Assembly: GCA_002309055.1 (NCBI GenBank)
Contig: DBWO01000050.1
Location: 877-31,510, forward strand
Length of the DNA stretch: 30,634 nt
Source of the DNA: Ruminococcaceae bacterium UBA1236
GTDB taxonomy: Bacteria; Bacillota; Clostridia; Oscillospirales; Acutalibacteraceae
Reading direction: 5' to 3'
Each line of letters begins with the position of its first letter. Position 1 is the stretch's first letter. A program made the position numbers and the translations under genes. Positions 14,615-22,818 of the stretch are shown piece after piece. The notes beneath the pieces are model-generated. The model was not told the origin of the DNA, did not search any database, and saw only the letters and a program-made list of their open reading frames with translations.

Positions 14615-15629
14615 TTTCTTTTCCCCTCGTGAGGTTTGTAAGAGTTTTTCTAATAGGTGCCTCAATCAGCGAAACAAGCCACGATATCAGGATACTCGCG
14701 GCGGGAAGCGCAATTATTATCCAAAGACCGATTGCGTCAAAAACACCTCGGTAAATTGTTATGTGAATAAGGGCTATGTGAACAAGATAGATTTCGAGCG
14801 AAAGTCTCCCGACAAAGTCAAGCGCGCCTGTTCCGCCGCCGAATGTCGAAAGAAGCACCATAACAGCGAGCGTCATCGGGATGTAGAGAAGAAATCTGTA
14901 AACATTCGGGATAAACGGCTTTTCGGAAAGCTCGCTCAGCGAGATGAGATATCCGAGGCCGAGCGTGACCGCCGCCGAAAGAACGATAAGCAATTTGCCC
15001 GGCTTTTTAAGCTTCAGATCATCAAAGCCCGAAATAACGCCGATTGAAAATATCGGTAAACGGGCCCAAACGATTGTGCTGTTTTTGAGCACGGGGAGAT
15101 AATTTGTTAATACCGCGAAGGCGGCGAGAGCGGCGATTATGCAAACCCTGCCTTTCGACCCGGCTTTACGCAGATAACCATAAAGCAACGGAAAAACCAG
15201 ATAGCAGAGAATTATCGCGTAAACATACCACGTTGTCTGCGTGCCCTGAAGCCAGAATTTCACAGAAGAGAAGTTCAGACAGAAAATTATGGATCTGTGC
15301 ATAAAGCTTCCCGATATTTCATAAACCGCCGACCAGATGTAAAACGGGATGCAGATCAGAAAATACGGGATGAAGATTCTCAGCACCCTCTTTTTGAAGT
15401 ATTCTCCCCAGCCGTTTTCCGGATAATTGTTCTTTGACGCGGAAAGACAGAGGCAGAGGCCCGAATAAAAGAGGAAAATATCAACCGATATGTTGCCGAG
15501 GCCCGCTATGTTTGAGACAAACGGAATATACGGCACCGCGAATTTTCTGAATATGTGAAAAATCACTATCCAGATTGCGAGGATGCCGTAAACAGTATCT
15601 CTTTTTTTCAGCAGGTTCGGTATGTTCAT
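14592..15629 (-). CDS. Acyltransferase family 3 membrane protein
   Basis: This 345-residue integral membrane protein has about ten hydrophobic helices and the hallmarks of acyltransferase family 3 (OafA/NodX/YrhL type), which usually O-acetylates cell-surface sugars from the cytoplasmic side. The N-terminal pattern KKRDTVYGILAIWIVIFHIF includes the conserved His (H25). KKRVLRIFIPYFLICIPFY is a second family feature. ISVDIFLFYSGLCLCLS matches the usual G-S-V-D-F-F-L-SG motif. The ATG at 15627-15629 has only a weak ribosome binding site. It sits 11 bases after the aldolase fusion. The sugar modified and the acyl group are unknown. Confidence 0.9.
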   Translation of the reverse strand: MNIPNLLKKRDTVYGILAIWIVIFHIFRKFAVPYIPFVSNIAGLGNISVDIFLFYSGLCLCLSASKNNYPENGWGEYFKKRVLRIFIPYFLICIPFYIWSAVYEISGSFMHRSIIFCLNFSSVKFWLQGTQTTWYVYAIILCYLVFPLLYGYLRKAGSKGRVCIIAALAAFAVLTNYLPVLKNSTIVWARLPIFSIGVISGFDDLKLKKPGKLLIVLSAAVTLGLGYLISLSELSEKPFIPNVYRFLLYIPMTLAVMVLLSTFGGGTGALDFVGRLSLEIYLVHIALIHITIYRGVFDAIGLWIIIALPAASILISWLVSLIEAPIRKTLTNLTRGKENESLHNI

Positions 15630-15640
15630 ATCATTATCCG

Positions 15641-17371
15641 TCAGTCAAAATATTTTTTCAGATATTCCGCCGCAAAGGCTCTGTCGCAGGCGGCTCTTTT
15701 TTCATCCGGCATATTTTTAAGCAGGTCAACGAGGATGTCCGTTGTCACTCTGCTGTCGGATGTGAATATCTTAATGTAGCTCGGCGTGCAGGAATAGAGC
15801 GAGGAAAGATAGTAATCCAGACTGTAGCCCCAGGGGGTGAGTTTCTGCTGCGGGGCAAAGTATTCGGAAATCATATCGTAGATTACATTCGTGTCGTAAA
15901 CCTTGCCCTCCTCAGCGAGAGTCGCCTCAATAAGCTCGGTGCAGAGATTGCCTGCGCCCTTGCCCATACCCATTATGCTCGAGTCAAGCATTATGTTGTG
16001 GCTGAAATTGTGAGAGGCAAAAGCCCTTGCGTTGGAATAGGCCATCTGGCGGTTGTTGTGCGCGTGAAAACCGATTTTCATTTCCGATGAAACATACCGG
16101 TCTGCAATCTCCGCCTTGTGAAGCAGAGCCATGTTATCCATCTGACCGAAACTATCCACAATGTAAAACGCTTTCGCGCCCGCGAGCTGCTCATTGCAGT
16201 CCGCAATAAGGCGCCTGTATTCTTCGTCCGTGTAACGCATACTGACCATCGGCTGTATGAAAAGGTCATAGCCCTTTGAAAGGATGGTTTTGCCCCATTC
16301 GATTGATTCATCCCTGTGCTCTTTGTGAAAGGCGAGGCGAATACCGTCAATGCCCATTTCACTGCGCGGATTCAGTTTGCTCACATCAAAGGTGCCGTAA
16401 TCTATCATCGCAAGATAGGTGACGCCCTCTATTTTGCCGGATGAAAGCAGTGTCTTTTCAATCGCGGTCTCGCTGTCAAAGCAGGTGCGCCCCTCGGGGG
16501 AGCCCTTCTTTTCGTCGATGTAGCCGCATTCGATATATTCAACGCCCGATTTTTCGAGCGCCTCTTTTATCTTCTGCATACGCTCTGCGCCGAAATCAAA
16601 ATTCAGCACGATGCCGCCGTCCCTGAGGGTGCAGTCAAGCAGATCTATGCCCCGGGTCTTGGGGCGCGAGCGCAGGATTCTGTCCGCAACGTCAAGGTCG
16701 TTATCGGTGGTGATTTTGAAATTCTCGGTGTGGCCCTTCACTATGCGGATTTTATATCCGAGCTTCAGAATGAGCTGTGTTGTGCCCGTGACCTTCGCTT
16801 TTTCTTCGGGAGTGAATGCGTCAATCGCTTTTTTAAGAAGGGCAATATTGAAGCCCGCGGGATTCTGCCCGTTATAGAGCATCGTGCGGTCGAGAGTGCC
16901 GTCTATGAATTTGTCGTCTGCCGCCACATGGATTGTGTCTGAAGTCGGCACAACCGTTAGCGAAAAATCGTCCTCGAGAGCGGCGTCAATGCAGTCATCA
17001 ATCATCTGCTGCCTGACAAAGGGCCTCACGGAATCGTGGCAGATGAGCACATCATCAGCGTTAAGCCCGTATTCATCCGTTACGGCATTCATCACATTTA
17101 CGAAGGAGGCAAGGCGCTCTTTGCCGCCGCAGATAACTTTGAAACGTTCGTTTTCGGCTGCGGAAAAATTCGCCTTAAGGAGTTCCTCAAGATAATCTTT
17201 CCAATCGGGATGAATTGCGATATATATTTTTTCAAAGCGCGTATTCTTCAGAAACTCGCGCAGGGTTATTATTATAACGGGTGTGCCGGCAATGGATATA
17301 AACTGCTTAGGAATTGAGTGCCTTTCAATCCTTTTGCCTGTGCCTCCGGCAAGTATCGCGCCGAATATCAA
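15641..17371 (-). CDS. Cytidylyltransferase fused to a DRE-TIM/HMGL-like aldolase
   Basis: This 576-residue two-domain enzyme starts with an IspD/TarI-like cytidylyltransferase (about 1-235). The motifs are AGGTGKR (8-14), PKQF (21-24), GKERLASFV (83-91) and HDSVRPF (112-118), with TTDNDLDVAD at 221-230. These enzymes make CDP-alcohols from CTP and a polyol phosphate. From about 240 it continues as a DRE-TIM metallolyase: LLDCTLRDGG at 244-253, VDSFGQ at 405-410 and the metal-binding HAHNN at 436-440, most like 4-hydroxy-2-oxovalerate aldolases. The start is a TTG at 17369-17371, preceded by GGGAG and overlapping the licD stop as TTGA. The fusion suggests that one molecule is built by aldol chemistry and activated with CMP. 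The exact substrate is unknown. Confidence 0.92.
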   Translation of the reverse strand: MIFGAILAGGTGKRIERHSIPKQFISIAGTPVIIITLREFLKNTRFEKIYIAIHPDWKDYLEELLKANFSAAENERFKVICGGKERLASFVNVMNAVTDEYGLNADDVLICHDSVRPFVRQQMIDDCIDAALEDDFSLTVVPTSDTIHVAADDKFIDGTLDRTMLYNGQNPAGFNIALLKKAIDAFTPEEKAKVTGTTQLILKLGYKIRIVKGHTENFKITTDNDLDVADRILRSRPKTRGIDLLDCTLRDGGIVLNFDFGAERMQKIKEALEKSGVEYIECGYIDEKKGSPEGRTCFDSETAIEKTLLSSGKIEGVTYLAMIDYGTFDVSKLNPRSEMGIDGIRLAFHKEHRDESIEWGKTILSKGYDLFIQPMVSMRYTDEEYRRLIADCNEQLAGAKAFYIVDSFGQMDNMALLHKAEIADRYVSSEMKIGFHAHNNRQMAYSNARAFASHNFSHNIMLDSSIMGMGKGAGNLCTELIEATLAEEGKVYDTNVIYDMISEYFAPQQKLTPWGYSLDYYLSSLYSCTPSYIKIFTSDSRVTTDILVDLLKNMPDEKRAACDRAFAAEYLKKYFD

Positions 17372-18285
17372 TCGCTTTCACTCCCTTCTTTTTCTCCCGT
17401 TGAAACGGTAAGCTCTCCGTGGCGGGTGCCGTTTTTGTCCTCGGGTATTTTCATATAGTCGCCGTATTGCTGGCGGAGCATTGAATCATATGCCGCGGGG
17501 GCGGGTATTTCGGTAAACTCAAAGGGCAGGGTTATGATATCCTGCCAATCCTCATAGGGCCGCCTTGATTTGGGGCAGGGAAAAACGAGGGTGCGGTTGC
17601 CCCATACCTTTGTGCCGGGCACGGAATATTTTTTGAGGTTGCTGTCGTATTTCCGGAAAAGCTTCTCTTTGTTGCGCGCAAACAGCTTCGCGAGCACAAA
17701 ATGCTGAATGTATTTAAGCTTGCCCTTAAAGCCCGCTGTTCTGAAACTGACCGACGGGTCGTGCATATTGTTGAAAGCAACAAAGCACTTGCGGTAAAAC
17801 GTGTTTTTTACGCGCTGAATGCGGTCGGGCAGTTTTCCGGGGCAGACGCCGTCAAGCGGAAAGATATCTATAAAAAGGCCGTTGTTTATGTCGCGCTTCG
17901 CCTCTTTTTTTGTGGCGCCCGTTGTGAGCGTGTTGCGGATTTTCGCGTGCATATGAAGCAGATTTTTCTCGGTTAAAGAAGTCTGCAGAAAATACGGATG
18001 CTCAAATTCACCTGCAAGCTGAACAAAGCGGTCATAGTCGGGGCGGAGCATATAAACGTCGATATCGTCATCCCAGGGGATGAAGCCGCCGTGCCTGACC
18101 GCGCCGAGCAAAGTGCCCGCGCCCGCGAAGTAAGTGAGGCCGTGCTCTTTGCACACTCTGTCAAGCTGAGCGAGCATATCAAGCTCAACCGCCCACATCT
18201 CTTTACGCTGTTTTGTTACTTTGAAGCCGCATATTTCCTCCTCTTCAAAAAAAGAGGGGTCAATGCTTATGGAAATGGGAAGCAT
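17368..18285 (-). CDS. LicD-family phosphotransferase
   Basis: This 305-residue protein contains the LicD nucleotidyltransferase-fold signature: TYFAGAGTLLGAVRHGGFIP followed by WDDDIDVYM, with the metal-binding aspartates in DDDID. LicD proteins transfer phosphocholine, phosphoribitol or related groups from CDP-linked donors onto surface glycans or teichoic acids. A conserved DIFPLDG segment is also present. The ATG at 18283-18285 has AGGGAG upstream. Its 3' end overlaps the cytidylyltransferase-aldolase start by four bases, an arrangement that strongly suggests that LicD uses the CDP compound made by that enzyme. No choline kinase or CDP-choline synthase is near, so the group is probably not phosphocholine. 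Confidence 0.92.
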   Translation of the reverse strand: MLPISISIDPSFFEEEEICGFKVTKQRKEMWAVELDMLAQLDRVCKEHGLTYFAGAGTLLGAVRHGGFIPWDDDIDVYMLRPDYDRFVQLAGEFEHPYFLQTSLTEKNLLHMHAKIRNTLTTGATKKEAKRDINNGLFIDIFPLDGVCPGKLPDRIQRVKNTFYRKCFVAFNNMHDPSVSFRTAGFKGKLKYIQHFVLAKLFARNKEKLFRKYDSNLKKYSVPGTKVWGNRTLVFPCPKSRRPYEDWQDIITLPFEFTEIPAPAAYDSMLRQQYGDYMKIPEDKNGTRHGELTVSTGEKEGSESD

Positions 18286-18315
18286 ATTTTTTCTCCCTGC
18301 CGTAATTAACGGATT

Positions 18316-19383
18316 TTATTTTAAGTTGTAGCCCTTGTATTCGGATTTGTTTGCCTCTATGAGCTTCATAAGCTCCGCGTCATCCTCGGGCGAAACAGCC
18401 GAGTCAAAATCATAGAGATATTCGCCTAAGTGCTCCGTTATGTATTTAACCGCCGCCTCATTCTCTTTGTAGAGATTCTCTCTGCGTGTGTATCTCTTTG
18501 AATAGGTGGGGATGTAAAACTCAAATTCGTGAGGAGGCCTGCCCTCGAGGCCGAGCAGCTTTTTGATGCGTTCGGTTGTTTCCTCGTATTTGTAAATCAG
18601 GTCCTCATACTGAATGACGCTCACGTTTTCGCTCTCTTTCGCGAACATCATAAGCCTGCGGTAGTATTCGCAGAATTTCTCGACGCTGTCGTTCGGCATA
18701 AATCTCGAATCCTCGGGATGAAGCTGAGCCGTCACGAAATTGTCACGAGGGTCTCTGACAACGACTATTGCCCTCGCGTCGTCAAAAAACTCCATGCCCT
18801 GTGTGGGATTTGTGACCGAGAAGAGCATATCAATGACCGAGATGTCCGCCGTGCAGCCGAGAAGGCCGAGGAGCTTTGCCATGTATCTCTTTGTGATTTC
18901 GTCAAACTCCTCTTCGGTCATTATCGAAAAGTATTTTGTTGATTTAGGGGGGAAATTCCAGCGGCTGTTAATCGAATACAGGATTTTGTTGAGCGCCGCC
19001 TGCACCTTCGCGCCGAAACCGACGTTCTTCTTTTTGCCGATGTCGGGCGGGTCGTAGGCGCTTGTTATGCCCTGCCAGCTGAGCGGAGCGATTTCGCCGA
19101 TATATGCCTTGTACCACTCGTCGTATTTTCCGCCGATGAGCTTTCTCATATTCGCGGCGAATCTGCCTTTTTCCTGAAGACGGATAAATCTCTTGACCGC
19201 GGCTGAGCACGCAATCCTGTCTCTGCTGCCTGTGAGATGATACTTCAGGTCGCAGATGCCGTCCGCCTGGTGCAGAATCTGAAATTCCGCCGCCTCAAAT
19301 ATTCCTATGCCTTCAAAACCTCTCAGGTAGTCAAGCACCGCGCTCGCGCCCGAGTTGCCGAAGCCGCATATGCCGATTATCAA
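18316..19383 (-). CDS. PAPS-dependent sulfotransferase family protein
   Basis: This 355-residue protein looks like a cytosolic-type sulfotransferase, which moves sulfate from PAPS to a sugar hydroxyl. The 5'-phosphosulfate loop is IGICGFGNSGASAVLDYL (3-20). The 3'-phosphate motif appears as AIVVVRDPRDNFVTA, and VSVIQYEDLIYKYEET followed by IKKLLGL is typical further on. The start is a TTG (19381-19383), one base after the stop of the polymerase gene, with AGAGGTG upstream. A sulfated capsule would be unusual for a Firmicute. No PAPS synthesis genes lie in the window. Family assignment is by motif pattern; the acceptor is not known. Confidence 0.82.
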   Translation of the reverse strand: MIIGICGFGNSGASAVLDYLRGFEGIGIFEAAEFQILHQADGICDLKYHLTGSRDRIACSAAVKRFIRLQEKGRFAANMRKLIGGKYDEWYKAYIGEIAPLSWQGITSAYDPPDIGKKKNVGFGAKVQAALNKILYSINSRWNFPPKSTKYFSIMTEEEFDEITKRYMAKLLGLLGCTADISVIDMLFSVTNPTQGMEFFDDARAIVVVRDPRDNFVTAQLHPEDSRFMPNDSVEKFCEYYRRLMMFAKESENVSVIQYEDLIYKYEETTERIKKLLGLEGRPPHEFEFYIPTYSKRYTRRENLYKENEAAVKYITEHLGEYLYDFDSAVSPEDDAELMKLIEANKSEYKGYNLK

Positions 19384-19384
19384 A

Positions 19385-20638
19385 TCAGTTCACCTCTGCC
19401 TGTATTCCTGTCTCTGCGCCCGTTTCTTCCGTTTCCGGTGAGGCGGGCTCATCCTGCGCCGGTTTCTTCCGGTGGTAAAGAATCAGGTTTTCGTTTTCGG
19501 AAACTTTGCCGTAAATCATAAACAGCGCTATCGTGGCCGGCACGTAAATCTCGTAAAAATATGATGACGAAACCATGAGGGAGCCGATGCCTATTATTTC
19601 GATATAGCCGATTATGATGTTGAAACGGGAGTATCTGTATCTCCACAGGTTTATAATCGCCATCACGATGACCGCGGCGAAGAAGATGCCGCCGATAACA
19701 ACGCCGTAGTCAAGCAGACTCTCATAAAGGAACGAGTGCGGATAAGGGTCCACAACGAGCAGCTTTCTTGAAGCGAGCGGTCCGTAGCCGAGCGGCCTTT
19801 CTTTGATGAACTCCCTGAGTGTCTCATAAAGCACTGTTCTGGTACTTGAAATCAGAAGGTTGCCTCTTACAAGCTTATATATTGTTCTGCTGTATTGTGC
19901 ATAACGGCTCAGGAAAGTCAGTATCTGCGTGTAGGCGAGCGCCGCCGCCGTCACGACGGAAATAACAGAAAACACCTTTATATACCAGCCGACCGTCTTT
20001 CTTATCTGAAGCTCTCTTGCCATATACAGGTAAGCTATGCAGGCAATGCCGAGCAGCAGAGCGCCTCTGCAGCCCGCGAGCACGAGGGTGACGAGCATAA
20101 CGCCCGAAAAGATGAGATATCTTGCCTGCCCTCTTTCAAGGAAGAGATAAAACATTGTGCAGATCGGGATAACAATCCAGTAAGCGTAGTCCATACTGTA
20201 GCCCGTCTGATTACGAAGGTCGATGACGTAGTAAACCAAAAGATAAACCGAAGCGAAATACTGCGAGGCGATAAACACCTTGAAAAGCTTTTCCGGATCA
20301 AACACTCTGAAAAACAGGAATGTCGGCAGGAAAAGAAGCACCACCGCGTAAACTCTCGTGGAGGAATCAATATAGCTGCTGTACTTCATAAGACCGTAAG
20401 CCACTATTATGCCGAAAACGACATAATACATCAGGTCAAAAAACCTGATGCGGCGGATATATTTAAGAAAGAAGAGCGCCAGCAGAGCGATATAGGCAAT
20501 GTACGGTATTTCACGCGGTATGCCTATAAACTGCTGAAGCATTCGGCTGATGTTGCTTATTGAAAAGAACAAAAAGCCGACAAGATAATCAAGTCCATCC
20601 CCGTTAATCATATAACGGAGTCCGCTTCCTGTGCGCAT
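19385..20638 (-). CDS. O-antigen/capsule polymerase, Wzy-like
   Basis: This 417-residue membrane protein has about ten hydrophobic helices and the Wzy/WaaL-type motif PHSFLYESLLDYGVVIGG in a periplasm-facing loop near residues 306-323, where RPLGYGPLASR precedes it. Wzy polymerases join lipid-linked repeat units outside the membrane. The cluster also encodes a flippase, an initiating transferase and a length regulator, so a polymerase is expected here and no other candidate exists. The ATG at 20636-20638 follows AAGGGAT. The Pro/Glu-rich cytoplasmic tail (about the last 30 residues) is variable. Such proteins are poorly conserved, so the call rests on topology, motif and context. Confidence 0.87.
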   Translation of the reverse strand: MRTGSGLRYMINGDGLDYLVGFLFFSISNISRMLQQFIGIPREIPYIAYIALLALFFLKYIRRIRFFDLMYYVVFGIIVAYGLMKYSSYIDSSTRVYAVVLLFLPTFLFFRVFDPEKLFKVFIASQYFASVYLLVYYVIDLRNQTGYSMDYAYWIVIPICTMFYLFLERGQARYLIFSGVMLVTLVLAGCRGALLLGIACIAYLYMARELQIRKTVGWYIKVFSVISVVTAAALAYTQILTFLSRYAQYSRTIYKLVRGNLLISSTRTVLYETLREFIKERPLGYGPLASRKLLVVDPYPHSFLYESLLDYGVVIGGIFFAAVIVMAIINLWRYRYSRFNIIIGYIEIIGIGSLMVSSSYFYEIYVPATIALFMIYGKVSENENLILYHRKKPAQDEPASPETEETGAETGIQAEVN

Positions 20639-20641
20639 ATT

Positions 20642-22807
20642 TTATCCCTTTCGGTTGTATAGTCTGCTGAGCACCTCTTTGTAAGCGCGGGGGCTTATGC
20701 CTGCCCTGAGAAAATACCGCAGGGCGGTGCTTATGTTTCTCTCCTTGACGGCCATGAGCACAATCTCAAAACGGTGAGCGTTTCTTATGCTCTTCTGCCT
20801 GCGCCTGTCGTATGTGTTTATGACGGGCTCCACACTGTTAAAGAATGCTTTTTTAACTTCGATAAGTTTCCGGGAATCCGGCCTGTTGATTTCGGAATCT
20901 GTATGGATTACCGTAAGCGGCTCGGGCACAAGCCCGATTTTATGACCGGTGAGAAAATCGGTGAAAAGCTGAAGGTCCTGATGGCGTCTGAGCTCCGGGT
21001 CAAAGCCGCCCATCTCCAGAAACGCCGTGCGAAGAGCTATGAAGGTTGATGTGAATATGGCCACATCCCTGTCGAGCACCTTAAACTGCAAGTCATCGGT
21101 CGAATACTCTTTGCACCTGCGGATAACCTTTTCGCCGCGTGTTATGCAGTAGAGTGCCGAGGCGCCCTGTATGTCCGCTCCGCTTTCAAGCAGGGCGACC
21201 TGCATATCGAGCTTTTCGGGCAGCCATTCATCGTCATCATCGAGGAAGGCGACATATTTGCCCAGCGCGCTCTTCGCGCCCTCGTTTCTCGCGACCGCTC
21301 CGTTAATGTGCTTTTCCTGTGTAACGAGGCGCACACGGCTTTCGCCCTCATATATTTTCAGCCTCTCGCGCGTGGCAACGCTGAATTCGTCGCCGGGCTC
21401 ATTGTCGTCAACTACGAGCACTTCCACATTGCCGTAAGTCTGCGCGAGCACGCTGTCAATGGCTCTTGTGAGCATCTCACTGCGCTTGTAGGTGGGAATA
21501 ACGCAGGAGACCAGCGGCTTTTCCTCAGGCGCGGCAATATCTTTGACTGCCGCCACTCTGTAAAGAGCGCGCCTGCCCTCAAACACGCTGTCAAACCACA
21601 CGCTTCTGCTGTCCCTGCTCCATCTCGGATGAAGGTCGCAGCGGGTGTCGTTGTCATAGCGGAAGGGGGCAAAAACTCTCGCCGCCGCCTTAAAGCGGAA
21701 TCCGGCCTCGTCATCCTCACGCGTGACATAGATTTTTGCTATGCGCGTGGCATCGGGATAGGTGTCGGTGACGGCATACTTTCCGTCGGGCGAATAGCTC
21801 GGGTGGCCGTCCGCGCCCATACCCTGCCAGATATATCTGTAACCGGCGGTTTTATCGGTCATGAGATAATAACCGTTTCCGGTGTCTTTTTTATTTTCAT
21901 ATGCAAGGATTGTTTTGTCATCTTTCCAGAAGCAGTGCGAAACCATATCGTCATCGGAAAGATTGTACATATCGCCGCCGTTAATGTCTGCAGTAACCAG
22001 GCGGGTGTATTTGCGCGAGCCGCAGAACCAGCGGTGAAGCACCATAAATCTCTCTCCGCCGGGGCTTATCATAAGGTGATTAACCTTGTGCTCCGCTCCC
22101 TGCATTTCGGGTCTCGGCTCAAAGGACGCAAAATCGGTATATTTGAATAGCGGGGTCACTTCTCCGTTTGTAAGGTCTATTCTTTTTATGCACGGGGCGT
22201 CGGGGCACTTCTCAGGCGCGGTTGAATCCGGCAGGTTTGAGTAGCCGTAGCCGGGACGCAGGCGGTGAAGGCGGGAAAAATCGAGCGTTAAGGCAAACGA
22301 GCCGTCCGCGCTTACTGTGTAAACAGGCTCGGGCATCACCTTTTCCTCAAGGGTGAAAACGTTGAGGATGACAGAGCAATATCTGCCGTCCCTGAAATCA
22401 TTGTAAATAACTCTCTCCGAATAATCGGGACCGAGCCACTGAAGCATACAGCCCTGCTGTACATTCCAGGTACGGGTTTCGGCAATTGTTCTGTAACGGG
22501 CGCTGTCACCCCTGTCCTTTTCAAGGTCGATAAGCACGATTTCCGCCTTTTCCGCGGGGGCGACATTTTTGTAAGCGTTAATCACCTTAAGACAGAGCGC
22601 GTATCTGCCCGAAATATCCTCGGGGCAGAGCCCGTAGTAACCGAAGAAATATTCAAAGGAGTCATCCGGCGAAATCTTTTCGATTTCCCCCTCGGACATA
22701 ACCTTGGGGAATAACGCCCGGCTGAGGCGCTGATAACAGCGCTTGACCGTTTTTTTCGCCGCGGGATGACTGCTCAGTTTTTGATTGACCTTTTGTTCTA
22801 TACCCAT
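20642..22807 (-). CDS. Beta-propeller fused to a family 2 glycosyltransferase
   Basis: This 721-residue protein has two parts. Residues about 50-425 resemble a TolB/oligogalacturonate-lyase-like beta-propeller: WNVQQGCMLQWLGPDYSERV followed by repeated blade motifs SPGGERFMVL, SPDGKYAVTD and SRDSRSVWFDS. From residue 431 there is a GT2 glycosyltransferase (SCVIPTYKRSEMLTRAIDSV, VLVVDDNE, and FLDDDDEW for the DXD-type metal site near 521-528), ending in a helical tail. It probably adds a sugar in the cytoplasm to the growing lipid-linked repeat unit, and the propeller may bind substrate or partner. The ATG at 22805-22807 has no clear ribosome binding site and lies 11 bases after the preceding gene. 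Confidence 0.88.
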   Translation of the reverse strand: MGIEQKVNQKLSSHPAAKKTVKRCYQRLSRALFPKVMSEGEIEKISPDDSFEYFFGYYGLCPEDISGRYALCLKVINAYKNVAPAEKAEIVLIDLEKDRGDSARYRTIAETRTWNVQQGCMLQWLGPDYSERVIYNDFRDGRYCSVILNVFTLEEKVMPEPVYTVSADGSFALTLDFSRLHRLRPGYGYSNLPDSTAPEKCPDAPCIKRIDLTNGEVTPLFKYTDFASFEPRPEMQGAEHKVNHLMISPGGERFMVLHRWFCGSRKYTRLVTADINGGDMYNLSDDDMVSHCFWKDDKTILAYENKKDTGNGYYLMTDKTAGYRYIWQGMGADGHPSYSPDGKYAVTDTYPDATRIAKIYVTREDDEAGFRFKAAARVFAPFRYDNDTRCDLHPRWSRDSRSVWFDSVFEGRRALYRVAAVKDIAAPEEKPLVSCVIPTYKRSEMLTRAIDSVLAQTYGNVEVLVVDDNEPGDEFSVATRERLKIYEGESRVRLVTQEKHINGAVARNEGAKSALGKYVAFLDDDDEWLPEKLDMQVALLESGADIQGASALYCITRGEKVIRRCKEYSTDDLQFKVLDRDVAIFTSTFIALRTAFLEMGGFDPELRRHQDLQLFTDFLTGHKIGLVPEPLTVIHTDSEINRPDSRKLIEVKKAFFNSVEPVINTYDRRRQKSIRNAHRFEIVLMAVKERNISTALRYFLRAGISPRAYKEVLSRLYNRKG

Positions 22808-22818
22808 AAAATATAAAC

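Noticed and set aside
17368..18285. LicD as a phosphocholine transferase
   Set aside because: No choline uptake, kinase or cytidylyltransferase of the LicC type is nearby, while a different CDP-forming enzyme overlaps the gene.
21308..22150. 280-residue open frame on the plus strand
   Set aside because: It is antisense to the propeller-GT2 gene, whose motifs are unmistakable; no promoter, start site or family features support it.
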